This document shows positions 1 through 8,414 of a DNA stretch of 26,716 bases, piece by piece. Made by a program: the position numbers and the translations under genes. The notes under the pieces are model-generated. The model ran no database searches and was not told where the DNA came from. It saw nothing but the letters and a program-made list of their open reading frames with translations. The stretch is from Halanaerobiales bacterium (GTDB taxonomy: Bacteria > Bacillota_F > Halanaerobiia > Halanaerobiales > DTU029). The DNA is taken from the NCBI GenBank assembly GCA_016278415.1, contig JADQBV010000162.1, positions 1 through 26,716 on the forward strand, in the 5' to 3' direction. Numbering within the stretch: position 1 is the first letter of the stretch; each line of letters opens with the position of its first letter.

Positions 1-3
1 CTT

Positions 4-94
4 CCAGTCTATGAATAACAAAATAAACTCACTTCGCTATGCTACGTTCAAACAGCATTTTGTAACCCATTCACAGCCTTCCATGCGGTACTGG
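4..94. repeat. Nested inverted-repeat element at left edge
   Basis: Three pairs of complementary arms are nested around one centre: CCAGT (4-8) with ACTGG (90-94), TGAAT (12-16) with ATTCA (69-73), and ACAAAAT (18-24) with ATTTTGT (57-63). The interior looks more GC-rich than the surrounding DNA. This could be a dispersed palindromic intergenic repeat or a structured RNA. It may continue beyond the window start. No convincing open frame or ribosome binding site lies in 1-209, and I see no clear terminator for the minus-strand gene that ends at 210. Confidence 0.4.
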
Positions 95-209
95 AGCATT
101 TTTAACGTTTATTCAGTAAATGGCTAACCTGACTAAATAGCCTAAATAGATTAACTCCGGGTTGTAATAAGTTTTAGTGAGGCCTAATCGAATATTACTA
201 AAGTTATCA

Positions 210-1754
210 TTATCTATTTTCAACTTTATATATTTTGATCTCCCAGTCTTTTTCCCCTACATATCGAGCAATTCTCATTCCATATGTTTTATTTGTAAAA
301 CTATCTACTAGTTTACATTCTTCTCTTAAAAACTCATTCATTTCCTGATAATAGGGATAGAGATTACCATATAAGATGTTCCAGACTGGTCTACTATTAT
401 AAATGAAATCCATTTCTTCTGGGTAAATAATATATTCTATTCCCCTGGTCTTTATATATTCTGAAAAACTAAGATTATTTTCTTTTAGAAAAGCCAGGTT
501 TCGGTAATCAAGTAGTTTTCCGTTGTTAAAATAATAATTACTATTAAGATTAGCTAAGACTTTATCGTCTTCATCAAGAACTGTAGCTATATCGGCAAGG
601 TAGTTGCCATAATTGTAATGACTATCTTTTATAATTGTAGATATTGTATTAAAAACAAGGACAGATATTATAATTGTAAGAATGATAGCACTATATTTTT
701 TTTGCCATGAGGAGATTATATTTAATAATATAAGGTAACAAACTGGAAAAATAAAAATAATACTTGTTTGATTATAGCGGCCGACAATTACATAGCCCAT
801 ATTTATTCCAATGAAAATTAAAAGTAATGGAATATTTTTTTTATTTTTCCTGAAAACCAAATCTAGAATTGAATAGATTATAGTTAAAGCGAATATTATC
901 AATTGAAATTTAATAAGCGGGGTATAGTAGGTACCACTAATTTGATAGAATAGTTTTTGGTAAAAATAATCCAGGTATTCAATCTTGCTTAGAATTGAAC
1001 TAGAAACCCCTAGATTTGCTCCATAACTGCTATAGTCTTGAATAAAGTTTGGATTAAAATGAAGACTTATAAATACAAAAAACAGGGCAATTAATAACAG
1101 TATAGCTATAAAGGCAAGAAGACTTCTTGCTTTTATTTTTTTTGTAATGAATAGATTATATAGATAGATAAGTATAAAGGGTAGTGCAATAATAAAACTA
1201 TTAGGGTGTATGCCAATCCCAACTCCTAAAATCAATCCTATGATAATATCCTGAAGAATAGACTTATTAGTATTATGTTTATTGATAAAATAATAGAGGC
1301 TTATTAATAATAGCAATAGAAGTAAAATTTCTTGTCTGGCAAAATGGGAGGCATAAATAAACTGAATATCAACACTCAAGATAATTACAGCAAAGCAAGC
1401 CAACATTGTTGAATTACTAAACTTTTTTGCAATTTTATAAAAGAAGTATATAACTGTAGTTCCTGCTAAGAGTGATATGAAGCGGAAAGTAAAAATATGA
1501 TAGCCCATCATTTTTATAAAGGCAATCTGGATTAGATGAAATAATAGTTTGATGGCATGGGGCTTGCGTGGATAAAGGTCAAAAAAACTTTCAGTAACAG
1601 ATAGGTCTTGTTTTTCCAACATATTTCTTGAAAGACCGCTTAACCAGGCTTCATCAGAATGCACAAAGGGAAAGTTCGTTAAAAAGAGCAAGTTTATAAA
1701 AAAGAAAATTATCACAATAATATGTATTACTTTAATCCTCTTTAGGCATCTCAT
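210..1754 (-). CDS. Membrane glycosyltransferase, GT39/PMT_2-like (GT-C fold)
   Basis: A 514-residue polytopic membrane protein with a short basic N-terminus, a first membrane helix, then a loop carrying an Asp-Glu pair (about residues 34-35, context HSDEAW). About ten further hydrophobic segments follow, and the C-terminal ~130 residues are soluble. The acidic pair in the first outer loop and the architecture are typical of PMT_2/ArnT-like GT-C enzymes, which transfer a sugar from a polyprenyl-phosphate donor to an acceptor on the outer face of the membrane. The substrate cannot be read from sequence. Two ATG codons are adjacent (1757 and 1754). GGAGG lies 4 nt before the first and 7 nt before the second, so I prefer 1754. 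It is transcribed divergently from the sulfur island and has no partner gene in the window. Confidence 0.75.
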   Translation of the reverse strand: MRCLKRIKVIHIIVIIFFFINLLFLTNFPFVHSDEAWLSGLSRNMLEKQDLSVTESFFDLYPRKPHAIKLLFHLIQIAFIKMMGYHIFTFRFISLLAGTTVIYFFYKIAKKFSNSTMLACFAVIILSVDIQFIYASHFARQEILLLLLLLISLYYFINKHNTNKSILQDIIIGLILGVGIGIHPNSFIIALPFILIYLYNLFITKKIKARSLLAFIAILLLIALFFVFISLHFNPNFIQDYSSYGANLGVSSSILSKIEYLDYFYQKLFYQISGTYYTPLIKFQLIIFALTIIYSILDLVFRKNKKNIPLLLIFIGINMGYVIVGRYNQTSIIFIFPVCYLILLNIISSWQKKYSAIILTIIISVLVFNTISTIIKDSHYNYGNYLADIATVLDEDDKVLANLNSNYYFNNGKLLDYRNLAFLKENNLSFSEYIKTRGIEYIIYPEEMDFIYNSRPVWNILYGNLYPYYQEMNEFLREECKLVDSFTNKTYGMRIARYVGEKDWEIKIYKVENR

Positions 1755-1870
1755 CATAACACCTCCAGCCTTTGAATACTAGATTAGTACAGTAATCCCC
1801 ATTATTATAACACTCAACTCCTTTTTGGTAAAGGGACCATCTTATTGCAGATTATTCATAAGGACAGTAT

Positions 1871-1922
1871 ATTTGATAATCAAATACACTATAAAGAAAA
1901 CTTATACCTATAAGGGTAAGTT
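1871..1922. promoter_or_regulatory. Two palindromes at putative promoter of rhodanese lipoprotein gene
   Basis: A perfect palindrome, ATTTGA-TAA-TCAAAT, occupies 1871-1885. A second, interrupted one runs 1899-1922 with perfect outer arms AACTTA/TAAGTT and an inner ATACC...GGGTA. A TATAAT at 1929-1934 lies just downstream, so a bound protein would block the promoter of the gene starting at 1997. The inner part resembles CsoR/CstR-type operators (ATACC-n-GGGTA). CstR is a persulfide sensor that controls rhodanese, persulfide-handling and TauE-like genes in staphylococci. No csoR/cstR gene is in the window, so the assignment is inference. Confidence 0.4.
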
Positions 1923-1996
1923 ATGTATTATAATATAAATAAAGATTGTGCTTATTTTAACAATATAATTTTCACAAAGATATAGGGGGTGAAAAA

Positions 1997-2908
1997 GTGG
2001 AAAAAATAGCAAAACTTATATTACTTAGTTTTACATTAGTTTTTATATTTACATCCTGTACAAGTACAGATGCACCGGGTGAAAAAGGACAAGAGATCAT
2101 TACTGCTAATGAGGCCCTTAAAAGCATTACTACAGAAAACGTTGTACTAGTAGATGCACAATCATCACGTGCCTATAAGGATGGGCATGTAAAGGGTGCG
2201 GTTAACATCAGTAGAAATGATATTACTACATTTGGACCCTTTCCTGGCATGTTGTCTCCAGCTGAGGATGTAGCTGAAGTTTTAGGCGAAAGTGGAATAT
2301 CCACTGATTCTACAGTTATTATTTATGATGATAATAATAATATGGATGCAGCAAGATTATGGTGGACTATGAAGGTTTATGGTCATGAAAATATTAAAGT
2401 TGTGAGTGGTGGGCTGGAGGCTATGGCCAATGCTGGGGCGGAAGTAACTACTACAATACCTGAGGCTTCAATAGTTAATTATAGTATAGATGAAAAGAAT
2501 GAGGATATGATTGCAAGTAAAGAAGATGTATTAGCTGAAGTCAATAATCCACAGGATGATATAGTACTTTTGGATGTCAGGACAGAGGAAGAATATAATC
2601 TGGGGACAATTCCTGGGTCAACTCATTTTAATTATGAATTTAATAATTATGATGATGGTACTTTTAGACCTTTAAGACATATCCACACCCTATATAGGGA
2701 TCTGGATATCACTCCTGAAAAGACTGTAATTATTTATTGTAAGACTTCTATAAGGGCTGCCCAGACATATCTCGCCCTTTATAATGCTGGTTATAGGGAT
2801 CTGAAAATATATGATGGGGCCTGGATAGAATGGTCTTCAGATACTTCCTTACCGGTTCACATACCTGATGGTGCTAATCTTGATGCTAATTTTCAAGATG
2901 GATCATAA
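1997..2908 (+). CDS. Double-rhodanese sulfurtransferase lipoprotein
   Basis: Predicted exported lipoprotein of 303 aa with lipobox FTSC (Cys21). Two rhodanese domains follow, roughly residues 32-150 and 168-285. The second has the active-site loop CKTSIR with Cys248 and a DVR motif. In the first, the catalytic position is replaced by an Asp-rich loop (YDDNNN, about 110-115), so it should be inactive. This is the classical thiosulfate/3-mercaptopyruvate sulfurtransferase layout with an inactive N-terminal and an active C-terminal domain. It should move sulfane sulfur from thiosulfate or a persulfide donor outside the cytoplasmic membrane. The start is GTG, preceded by GGGGGTG 5 nt upstream. 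It is the first gene of the sulfur island, followed after ~120 bp by a second exported rhodanese. The physiological donor and acceptor are unknown. Confidence 0.85.
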   Translation: MEKIAKLILLSFTLVFIFTSCTSTDAPGEKGQEIITANEALKSITTENVVLVDAQSSRAYKDGHVKGAVNISRNDITTFGPFPGMLSPAEDVAEVLGESGISTDSTVIIYDDNNNMDAARLWWTMKVYGHENIKVVSGGLEAMANAGAEVTTTIPEASIVNYSIDEKNEDMIASKEDVLAEVNNPQDDIVLLDVRTEEEYNLGTIPGSTHFNYEFNNYDDGTFRPLRHIHTLYRDLDITPEKTVIIYCKTSIRAAQTYLALYNAGYRDLKIYDGAWIEWSSDTSLPVHIPDGANLDANFQDGS

Positions 2909-3031
2909 TAATATAATAAAATGTAATAGACGTCAGTAAGCAAAGTAATAAATGTCAATCTCAAATAAGGTTTTTAATTGATTTGTCATAATATCATAAA
3001 AATAAAAATTTGAATTCTGGGAGGAATTATT

Positions 3032-3934
3032 GTGAAAAGAAAAAGTTTGTTTTTAATGGTGATAGTAGTATTATTAGTAGGGTTAATGGGTTCAACTTCT
3101 GTTTTAGCGGTTTCAGAGAAGGTTGAAGATGCAGTATATGATTATTTTGCTAATCTTCCTAAAGACAATGCAATGATAGGTCAGGCTGCATTTATTGAAA
3201 AAGTCAAAGCTGGTGAAGATCTTTTTATTCTTGATATCAGACAAGAAGATGTTTATAATCAGGGACATATCAAGGGTGCTGTTAATTTGCCCTGGGGCCC
3301 AGTAGCCATAGCTGAAAACCTGGATAAATTACCTATGGATGAAACTGTTTATGTATATTGCTATACAGCTCAGACTGCCAATCAGGCTGTAGCTTTATTG
3401 AATTTTGCTGGTTTTGAGGCAAAATCAGTTAAATTTGGCTGGAATTTAGGAATAGCAAAGGTAGATGGATATGAAGCTGCTGTTGAGACAACAGTAAATG
3501 AGCTTGACAATAAAAGTTCAAATGTGATAGATCCTGAAATTAAATCTGCTATTGTAGATTACTATGCAGGATTAGCTGACGTTAATGATACAATGTTTAA
3601 AAATTATAAGATTAGTGAAGACATGCTCAAGATGATGATTGATGCTGAAGAAGAATTTACTCTTCTATCTATTAGACAGTCTTCAGCCTATGCTGAAGGC
3701 CATATTTTAGGGGCAATTAATATTCCGTGGGGTCAGGGCATGGAGGAGTATTTTGGTCAGTTACCAGAAGATGAAAAGATAGTGGTTTATTGTTATACTG
3801 GTCAGACTGCAGGTCAGGCAGTTGCTGGTCTAAGAATGTTAGGCTATGATGCAGTATCCTTGAATGGTGGTATGGGTACACCTGCTAATAAACCCTATGG
3901 ATGGTCAAATAAGGGTTTTGAACTAGTACAATAA
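3032..3934 (+). CDS. Exported tandem rhodanese-domain protein
   Basis: 300 aa with an N-terminal Sec signal peptide (hydrophobic 6-20, likely cleavage after SVLA, about residue 26) and no lipobox, so probably soluble outside the membrane. Two similar rhodanese domains, ~50-140 and ~195-285, look like an internal duplication: both contain a DYxA(N/G)L lead-in, GHIxGAxN(L/I)PWG and an active-site loop CYT(A/G)QT. Catalytic cysteines are Cys110 and Cys254, so unlike its neighbour both domains look active. The second domain has SIR where DIR/DVR is usual. The start is GTG with GGGAGG 7 nt upstream. It lies between another rhodanese and a thiosulfate-type transporter, which suggests extracytoplasmic sulfane-sulfur handling. 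The donor is not known. Confidence 0.82.
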   Translation: MKRKSLFLMVIVVLLVGLMGSTSVLAVSEKVEDAVYDYFANLPKDNAMIGQAAFIEKVKAGEDLFILDIRQEDVYNQGHIKGAVNLPWGPVAIAENLDKLPMDETVYVYCYTAQTANQAVALLNFAGFEAKSVKFGWNLGIAKVDGYEAAVETTVNELDNKSSNVIDPEIKSAIVDYYAGLADVNDTMFKNYKISEDMLKMMIDAEEEFTLLSIRQSSAYAEGHILGAINIPWGQGMEEYFGQLPEDEKIVVYCYTGQTAGQAVAGLRMLGYDAVSLNGGMGTPANKPYGWSNKGFELVQ

Positions 3935-3967
3935 ATTAAAGTAAGTTGAAATATATATATATTAATA

Positions 3968-4018
3968 AAGGGGTTTTCCTGATATTACAAATTATCATAT
4001 AAAAAGGGGAAACTCCTT
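3968..4018 (+). other. Long stem-loop between rhodanese and yeeE-like gene
   Basis: Arms AAGGGGTTTTCC (3968-3979) and GGGAAACTCCTT (4007-4018) pair with one mismatch and one G-U. An inner TGATA/TATCA pair (3980-3984 with 3993-3997) extends the fold. There is no U-run after it, so it is not a standard terminator. It sits about 40 nt before the transporter start and could stabilise or partly terminate the message. Confidence 0.45.
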
Positions 4019-4056
4019 CAACAGTTTATCAAAATATATACGAGGGGGGAATGGTA

Positions 4057-5361
4057 ATGAAAAAAACTGAATACATTACAGGCTTTATTGTTATCTTATT
4101 AGTTTTAATCCTTGGTAAAACTCTATTGGCAACAGATATTTTATTTTTCAGACTACTGATAGGGCTGGGATTAGGATATACTCTAGCCAGGGCATATACT
4201 GGTTTTGCTGGGAGTGTTAATAGGGCTTATAGAACTGGATCATCAAAATTAATGAGAACACTGATGTTTATGTTCTTTATTACAGCTCTTGCATCAACTG
4301 CATTTTTATTTAAATCAGATCCCTTAAATTATAATCTCTGGATAAATCCTATTAATATGGGATTAATTGTAGGGGGATTACTATTTGGTTTCGGGATGTC
4401 AATTTCTGTTTGTTGTGCTTCTGGAGTGCTGACTGATTTATCAGCTGGTTTTCCCAGGGCTTTTATTACTTTGGTCTTTTTCGGATTGGGTGTTTTTTTA
4501 GGTTTTCCTTCACAGCAGACTGCTGGATGGGTAAGGAATTCATGGTTTATTACACCGACAGGGGTAAGAATAAATGAAGGTGTCTTTTTACCTGATTTAT
4601 TTAGGTGGGATGGTTTTGAAGGCTATTTAGGCTCACTTATCTTGATGGCTTTATTTTGTGCAATTGTTATTTTTCTTTCTTATTATTATGAGAAAAAACG
4701 TATTCAAAATAATACTTATATTGGTCATATGATGGAAATACAGCAGGATAAGAAAGAGCAAATTGATATAGCAAGCTTTAAACTTTTCAGTAGTAAAACA
4801 TATCATCATGTTTTTACACAACCCTGGACTTTAAAACAGGGGGCTGTGATTATTACTATCATATTTGTATTATTAATGGGCGTTACCGGAGCTGGTTGGG
4901 GTGCTTCCACTCCATATGGTATCTGGATGGCTAAGGTATTAATGATGTTTGGTGTTTCTGTTGATTCAATAGCTAACTTCAGTCATATGCCAGCAGATGT
5001 CTTTGAACTACCATTTTTTCAACATCAGATTTCAGTACAGAATTTCGGAATTATATTTGGAGCAATTATTTATCTATTGACTGCTGGTATATTTAAGGAT
5101 ACCTTCACATCGGAACTTTCTATTAATAAAAAAGATGTTCTTTTATATGCCTTAGGGGGTATCACTATGGGTTTAGGAACCCGTTTTGCTAATGGTTGTA
5201 ATGTAGGGGCTTTGTATACTCCAATTGCAAATTTCTCTTTATCAGGATGGGTATTCTTAGTTTTTATGGTAGTTGGTGGAGTAATAAGTAATAAAATTTT
5301 CTTTAAGCGTCCAAGTGATACTGATATTAGTAGTGATCAACAGGATCAAGTTACTGTTTGA
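4057..5361 (+). CDS. YeeE/YedE-family (TsuA-like) sulfur-compound transporter
   Basis: Integral membrane protein of 434 aa with about ten hydrophobic segments in two related halves. Each half carries the cysteine motif of the Sulf_transp (YeeE/YedE) family: SVCCASG (residues ~117-123) and ANGCNVGALY (~378-387). In characterised members such as Spirochaeta thermophila YeeE/TsuA, conserved cysteines relay thiosulfate through the pore, so uptake of thiosulfate or a related sulfur species is likely here. A hydrophilic loop (~210-260) separates the halves. The upstream ATG at 4051 touches the GAGGGGGG ribosome site; the ATG at 4057 has proper spacing and is preferred. The gene sits between exported rhodaneses and a cytoplasmic persulfide reductase, which fits delivery of sulfur inward. 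Confidence 0.85.
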   Translation: MKKTEYITGFIVILLVLILGKTLLATDILFFRLLIGLGLGYTLARAYTGFAGSVNRAYRTGSSKLMRTLMFMFFITALASTAFLFKSDPLNYNLWINPINMGLIVGGLLFGFGMSISVCCASGVLTDLSAGFPRAFITLVFFGLGVFLGFPSQQTAGWVRNSWFITPTGVRINEGVFLPDLFRWDGFEGYLGSLILMALFCAIVIFLSYYYEKKRIQNNTYIGHMMEIQQDKKEQIDIASFKLFSSKTYHHVFTQPWTLKQGAVIITIIFVLLMGVTGAGWGASTPYGIWMAKVLMMFGVSVDSIANFSHMPADVFELPFFQHQISVQNFGIIFGAIIYLLTAGIFKDTFTSELSINKKDVLLYALGGITMGLGTRFANGCNVGALYTPIANFSLSGWVFLVFMVVGGVISNKIFFKRPSDTDISSDQQDQVTV

Positions 5362-5531
5362 TAAATAGTTTATTAAAGACTTAATAGATAATCGTAAAAT
5401 GTATCTTACTTTTAATCTAACACACTGTTATGCATTATAAAGCGATTTAAACAAAATGAGATAAAAGGCAGCAAAAAGCTGGTGAATAATTTAAAGATAG
5501 AAGAGATAGTATTAAAAGGAGGAAATTTATT

Positions 5532-7229
5532 ATGAGTAAAAGAATTTTAGTTGTTGGTGGAGTAGCTGGTGGTGCTTCAGCTGCTGCAAGGGCCAGACGG
5601 CTTGATGAATCTGCAGAGGTTATTATGTTTGAAAGAGGGCCAAATGTTTCTTTTTCCAACTGTGCACTACCATTTCATTTAAGTGGTATTGTTGAAAATA
5701 GTGATGATTTAGTCTTGATGTGTCCTGAGCAATTCAAAAACCAATATAATTTAGAAGCCAGAACAAGAAGTGAAGTAATTAAAATCAAAAGAGACGAGAA
5801 AAAGATTGTAGTTAAGGATTTAGACACAGGTAAGGAATATGAAGAAAAATATGATAAGCTGGTTCTGTCACCTGGAGCTAATCCAATCCGCCCAAAAAGT
5901 ATTGAGGGAATAGATAGTAGTCATGTATTTACAGTTAGAAATGTAGTAGATATCAGAAAATTGAACAATTATATAGAAGAGAATAATATAAATGATGTAG
6001 CAGTTGTAGGAGCTGGCTTTATAGGGATAGAGGTGACAGAAAACCTAAAACATGCTGGAAAAAATGTAAGCTTGATAGAGGCTCTGGATCAGGTTATGTC
6101 TCCTTTTGATTATGATATGGCTCAGCTATTACACAAGGAGCTTGATGATAAAGGTGTTAATCTGATTTTAAATGATGCAGTGGAGAAAATTACTGAAACT
6201 TATGTAGAATTAAAATCAGATAAGAAAGTAGATGCAGAAGTAGTAGTAATGGCAATTGGAGTCTTACCAGAGACCAAATTGGCTAAAGATGCTGGTCTTG
6301 AAATTGGTGAAACCGGCGGGATTCTAGTCGATCATAATTATTGTACAAATGATAAAGATATTTATGCAGTAGGAGATGCAATAGAAGTTTTCTGTAGTAT
6401 AAGCAGTAAAAAGACAAGACTTCCTTTAGCTGGTCCTGCTCAAAGACAGGCCAGGGCAGCGGCAGATCATATTTATAATATTCCTCATACTAATAAAGGG
6501 GTTATTGGTTCATCTGTAGTCCAAATTTTCGATCTCAATGCTGCTTCTACTGGTATCAACGAAAAGACTGCAAAAAAAGAGGGGATTGCTTACGATATTG
6601 TATACATTATTCCTGGTGATAAAGTAGGACTTATGCCTGAAAGTAACCCCCTTCACTTTAAGTTGATCTATGAATATCCAACAGGAAAGATCCTTGGTGC
6701 TCAAGCAATAGGTAAAGGTAATGTAGATAAGAGAATAGATGTTATCGCTACACTGATTCGTATGGGAGGTACCCTGGAAGATCTTAAAGAACTAGAATTA
6801 TGTTATGCTCCAATATTTGGTACTGCCAAAGATGTAGTAAATCATGCTGCCTTAGTAGCATTGAATCTTTTGAATGGGCAATTTGAACAGGTACCTGTCA
6901 CAAAAGTCAGAGAACTAGTAGAAAATTCTGCCTTTATTGTGGATGTACGAGAAGAAAATGAATATGCAACCGGGCACCTTAAAGGTGCTGTTAACATTCC
7001 TTTGAGTCAATTAAGAGATAGAGTTAATGAAATACCAAAAAATGAGCCAGTATATCTACACTGCCGTTCATCCCAAAGGAGTTATAATGCAGTTATGGCC
7101 TTACAGGGGATGGGATATAATAATCTATATAATATTTCTGGATCATTTTTAGGTATCTGCTGTTATGAATACTATCAAGATCAGGTAAGTGGAAGAGAAA
7201 AAATAGTTACAGACTATAATTTTAATTAA
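5532..7229 (+). CDS. CoA-disulfide/persulfide reductase with C-terminal rhodanese domain
   Basis: 565-aa flavoprotein. Residues 1-450 form a pyridine nucleotide-disulfide oxidoreductase: FAD motif GGVAGGAS (9-16), active-site SFSNC with Cys44, NAD(P)H motif GAGFIG (160-165) and the second FAD motif IYAVGD (277-282), then a dimerisation domain. Residues ~455-545 form a rhodanese domain with DVR (471-473) and the loop CRSSQR (Cys511), followed by an extra Cys-Cys pair (543-544). The single redox cysteine and the fusion match the CoADR-Rhd/NPSR family, which reduces CoA persulfide, polysulfide or CoA disulfide with NAD(P)H and releases sulfide. A GGAGG site lies 8 nt before the ATG. As the cytoplasmic reductase of the island, it can accept sulfane sulfur brought in by the transporter. 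Confidence 0.9.
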   Translation: MSKRILVVGGVAGGASAAARARRLDESAEVIMFERGPNVSFSNCALPFHLSGIVENSDDLVLMCPEQFKNQYNLEARTRSEVIKIKRDEKKIVVKDLDTGKEYEEKYDKLVLSPGANPIRPKSIEGIDSSHVFTVRNVVDIRKLNNYIEENNINDVAVVGAGFIGIEVTENLKHAGKNVSLIEALDQVMSPFDYDMAQLLHKELDDKGVNLILNDAVEKITETYVELKSDKKVDAEVVVMAIGVLPETKLAKDAGLEIGETGGILVDHNYCTNDKDIYAVGDAIEVFCSISSKKTRLPLAGPAQRQARAAADHIYNIPHTNKGVIGSSVVQIFDLNAASTGINEKTAKKEGIAYDIVYIIPGDKVGLMPESNPLHFKLIYEYPTGKILGAQAIGKGNVDKRIDVIATLIRMGGTLEDLKELELCYAPIFGTAKDVVNHAALVALNLLNGQFEQVPVTKVRELVENSAFIVDVREENEYATGHLKGAVNIPLSQLRDRVNEIPKNEPVYLHCRSSQRSYNAVMALQGMGYNNLYNISGSFLGICCYEYYQDQVSGREKIVTDYNFN

Positions 7230-7248
7230 AATATTTAACTAAGGAGAA

Positions 7249-7311
7249 ATGTCTTATTTAGAGATATTACTTCTATTATTACCCAGTTCTATTATTCTGG
7301 CAGACTACTAA
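7249..7311 (+). CDS. Possible 20-aa hydrophobic peptide
   Basis: A 21-codon frame starts just after AAGGAG and encodes a leucine/isoleucine-rich peptide ending in ADY. It could be a small membrane peptide translated at the end of the reductase message. The SD-to-ATG spacing is only 2 nt and a run of codons in AT-rich DNA can look hydrophobic by chance, so this is weak. Its last codons overlap a small CTACTA/TAGTAG hairpin (7305-7323). Confidence 0.2.
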   Translation: MSYLEILLLLLPSSIILADY

Positions 7312-7345
7312 TTTTGCTAGTAGGAATATGTAAATGATATTATTA

Positions 7346-7385
7346 GTAGGTCATCGAGTTTATACTTGATGACCTTACTATTTAG
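7346..7385 (+). terminator. Hairpin terminator after the reductase gene
   Basis: A 12-bp stem, AGGTCATCGAGT (7348-7359) with ACTTGATGACCT (7364-7375), has one G-U pair and a 4-nt loop. The U-tract after it is poor (TACTATTT), so termination may be partial. It separates the rhodanese/reductase genes from the ABC transporter genes. Confidence 0.6.
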
Positions 7386-7489
7386 TCTTAATACTAACAA
7401 AAATAATAATTTATTACAATACTATAAAAGATATGTTATGATAAAATAAATAAAGAAATTAGATATAATTATATAAGGGCGTGTATTTT

Positions 7490-8386
7490 ATGGATTCAAA
7501 TAACAAAGATTCTCTAGAGTCCAGTATAGAAAAAGAAGTATCTATATCAGATCAGGAAGCATTTTTATCAAATAGGCAGGATAAAAAGATCATAACAGGT
7601 ACAGATAAAGTATCGCCAAAGACAGATACTTATAAGAGGTTGACTGCAGCTAGCTGGTTAGTAATCTTGCTAACCTGGTATATAGTAACTAAACTTGAAA
7701 TTTTTTCAGCAACATTAGTGCCTTCACCATATAGGGTCTGGCTGACTTTTCTTAATATACTGGAAAATGGATATAACAAGATTTCTATCTGGATGCATCT
7801 AGGGGCTAGTTTTAAAAGGCTGATAATGGCATTAGGATTTGCTGTTATATCTGCAATTCCCCTGGGGCTTCTAAGTGGGTATTTTAGCAAAATTGAGGCA
7901 ATTATTGACTCAGTAGTTGAATTTTATCGTCCACTACCACCACTTGCCTATTATACATTACTTGTATTATGGTTTGGAATTGATGATAAATCTAAAGTTA
8001 TATTGTTATTTTTAGCAGGATTTGCACCAATATATATTGCCTGTGTATCTGCAGTAAGAAAGATTAACCAGGATTACATTTTAAGTGCTAAATCATTAGG
8101 TGCGAATCAAAACAATATTTTTTTTAAGATAGTTTTACCTGCTTGTCTACCTGAAATATTTACTGGTATAAGAACAGCCTTTGGTGTTTCTTATACCACA
8201 TTAGTCTCTGCTGAAATGGTAGCTGCCACTTCAGGTATTGGTTGGATGGTATTAGATGCATCGAACTTCTTGAAGAGTGATGTTATCTTTTTAGGTATTA
8301 TAATAATGGGTATTACAGGGGTGTTGATAGATGCTGGTTTACGTTTCGTTGAAAAGAAGCTTATCTTCTGGAAAGGACATGTGTAG
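7490..8386 (+). CDS. Taurine/sulfonate-type ABC transporter permease (TauC/SsuC-like)
   Basis: 298 aa. A hydrophilic N-terminal tail of ~50 residues, longer than usual, precedes about six membrane helices of the BPD_transp_1 family. The cytoplasmic coupling loop SAKSLGA (199-205) contacts the ATPase. The family includes TauC, SsuC and NrtB permeases. The gene order permease-lipoprotein-ATPase and the TauA-like binding protein next door favour a sulfonate, probably taurine-like, substrate, though nitrate or thiamine-precursor systems share the fold. A GTG at 7481 lies directly on the AAGGG site, so the ATG at 7490 is the more plausible start. It follows the sulfur island in the same orientation after a 260-bp gap. 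Confidence 0.8.
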   Translation: MDSNNKDSLESSIEKEVSISDQEAFLSNRQDKKIITGTDKVSPKTDTYKRLTAASWLVILLTWYIVTKLEIFSATLVPSPYRVWLTFLNILENGYNKISIWMHLGASFKRLIMALGFAVISAIPLGLLSGYFSKIEAIIDSVVEFYRPLPPLAYYTLLVLWFGIDDKSKVILLFLAGFAPIYIACVSAVRKINQDYILSAKSLGANQNNIFFKIVLPACLPEIFTGIRTAFGVSYTTLVSAEMVAATSGIGWMVLDASNFLKSDVIFLGIIIMGITGVLIDAGLRFVEKKLIFWKGHV

Positions 8387-8414
8387 ATTAAAAATGGAGG
8401 TAGATGAAGATATT

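Noticed and set aside
5447..5659. Antisense frame over the start of the persulfide reductase gene
   Set aside because: It mirrors the Gly/Ala-rich FAD motif of the real gene and has no ribosome site.
8331..8414. Long N-terminus of the TauA-like lipoprotein
   Set aside because: It would overlap the permease gene by 56 nt and put the signal peptide far from the N-terminus; later in-frame ATGs are better placed.
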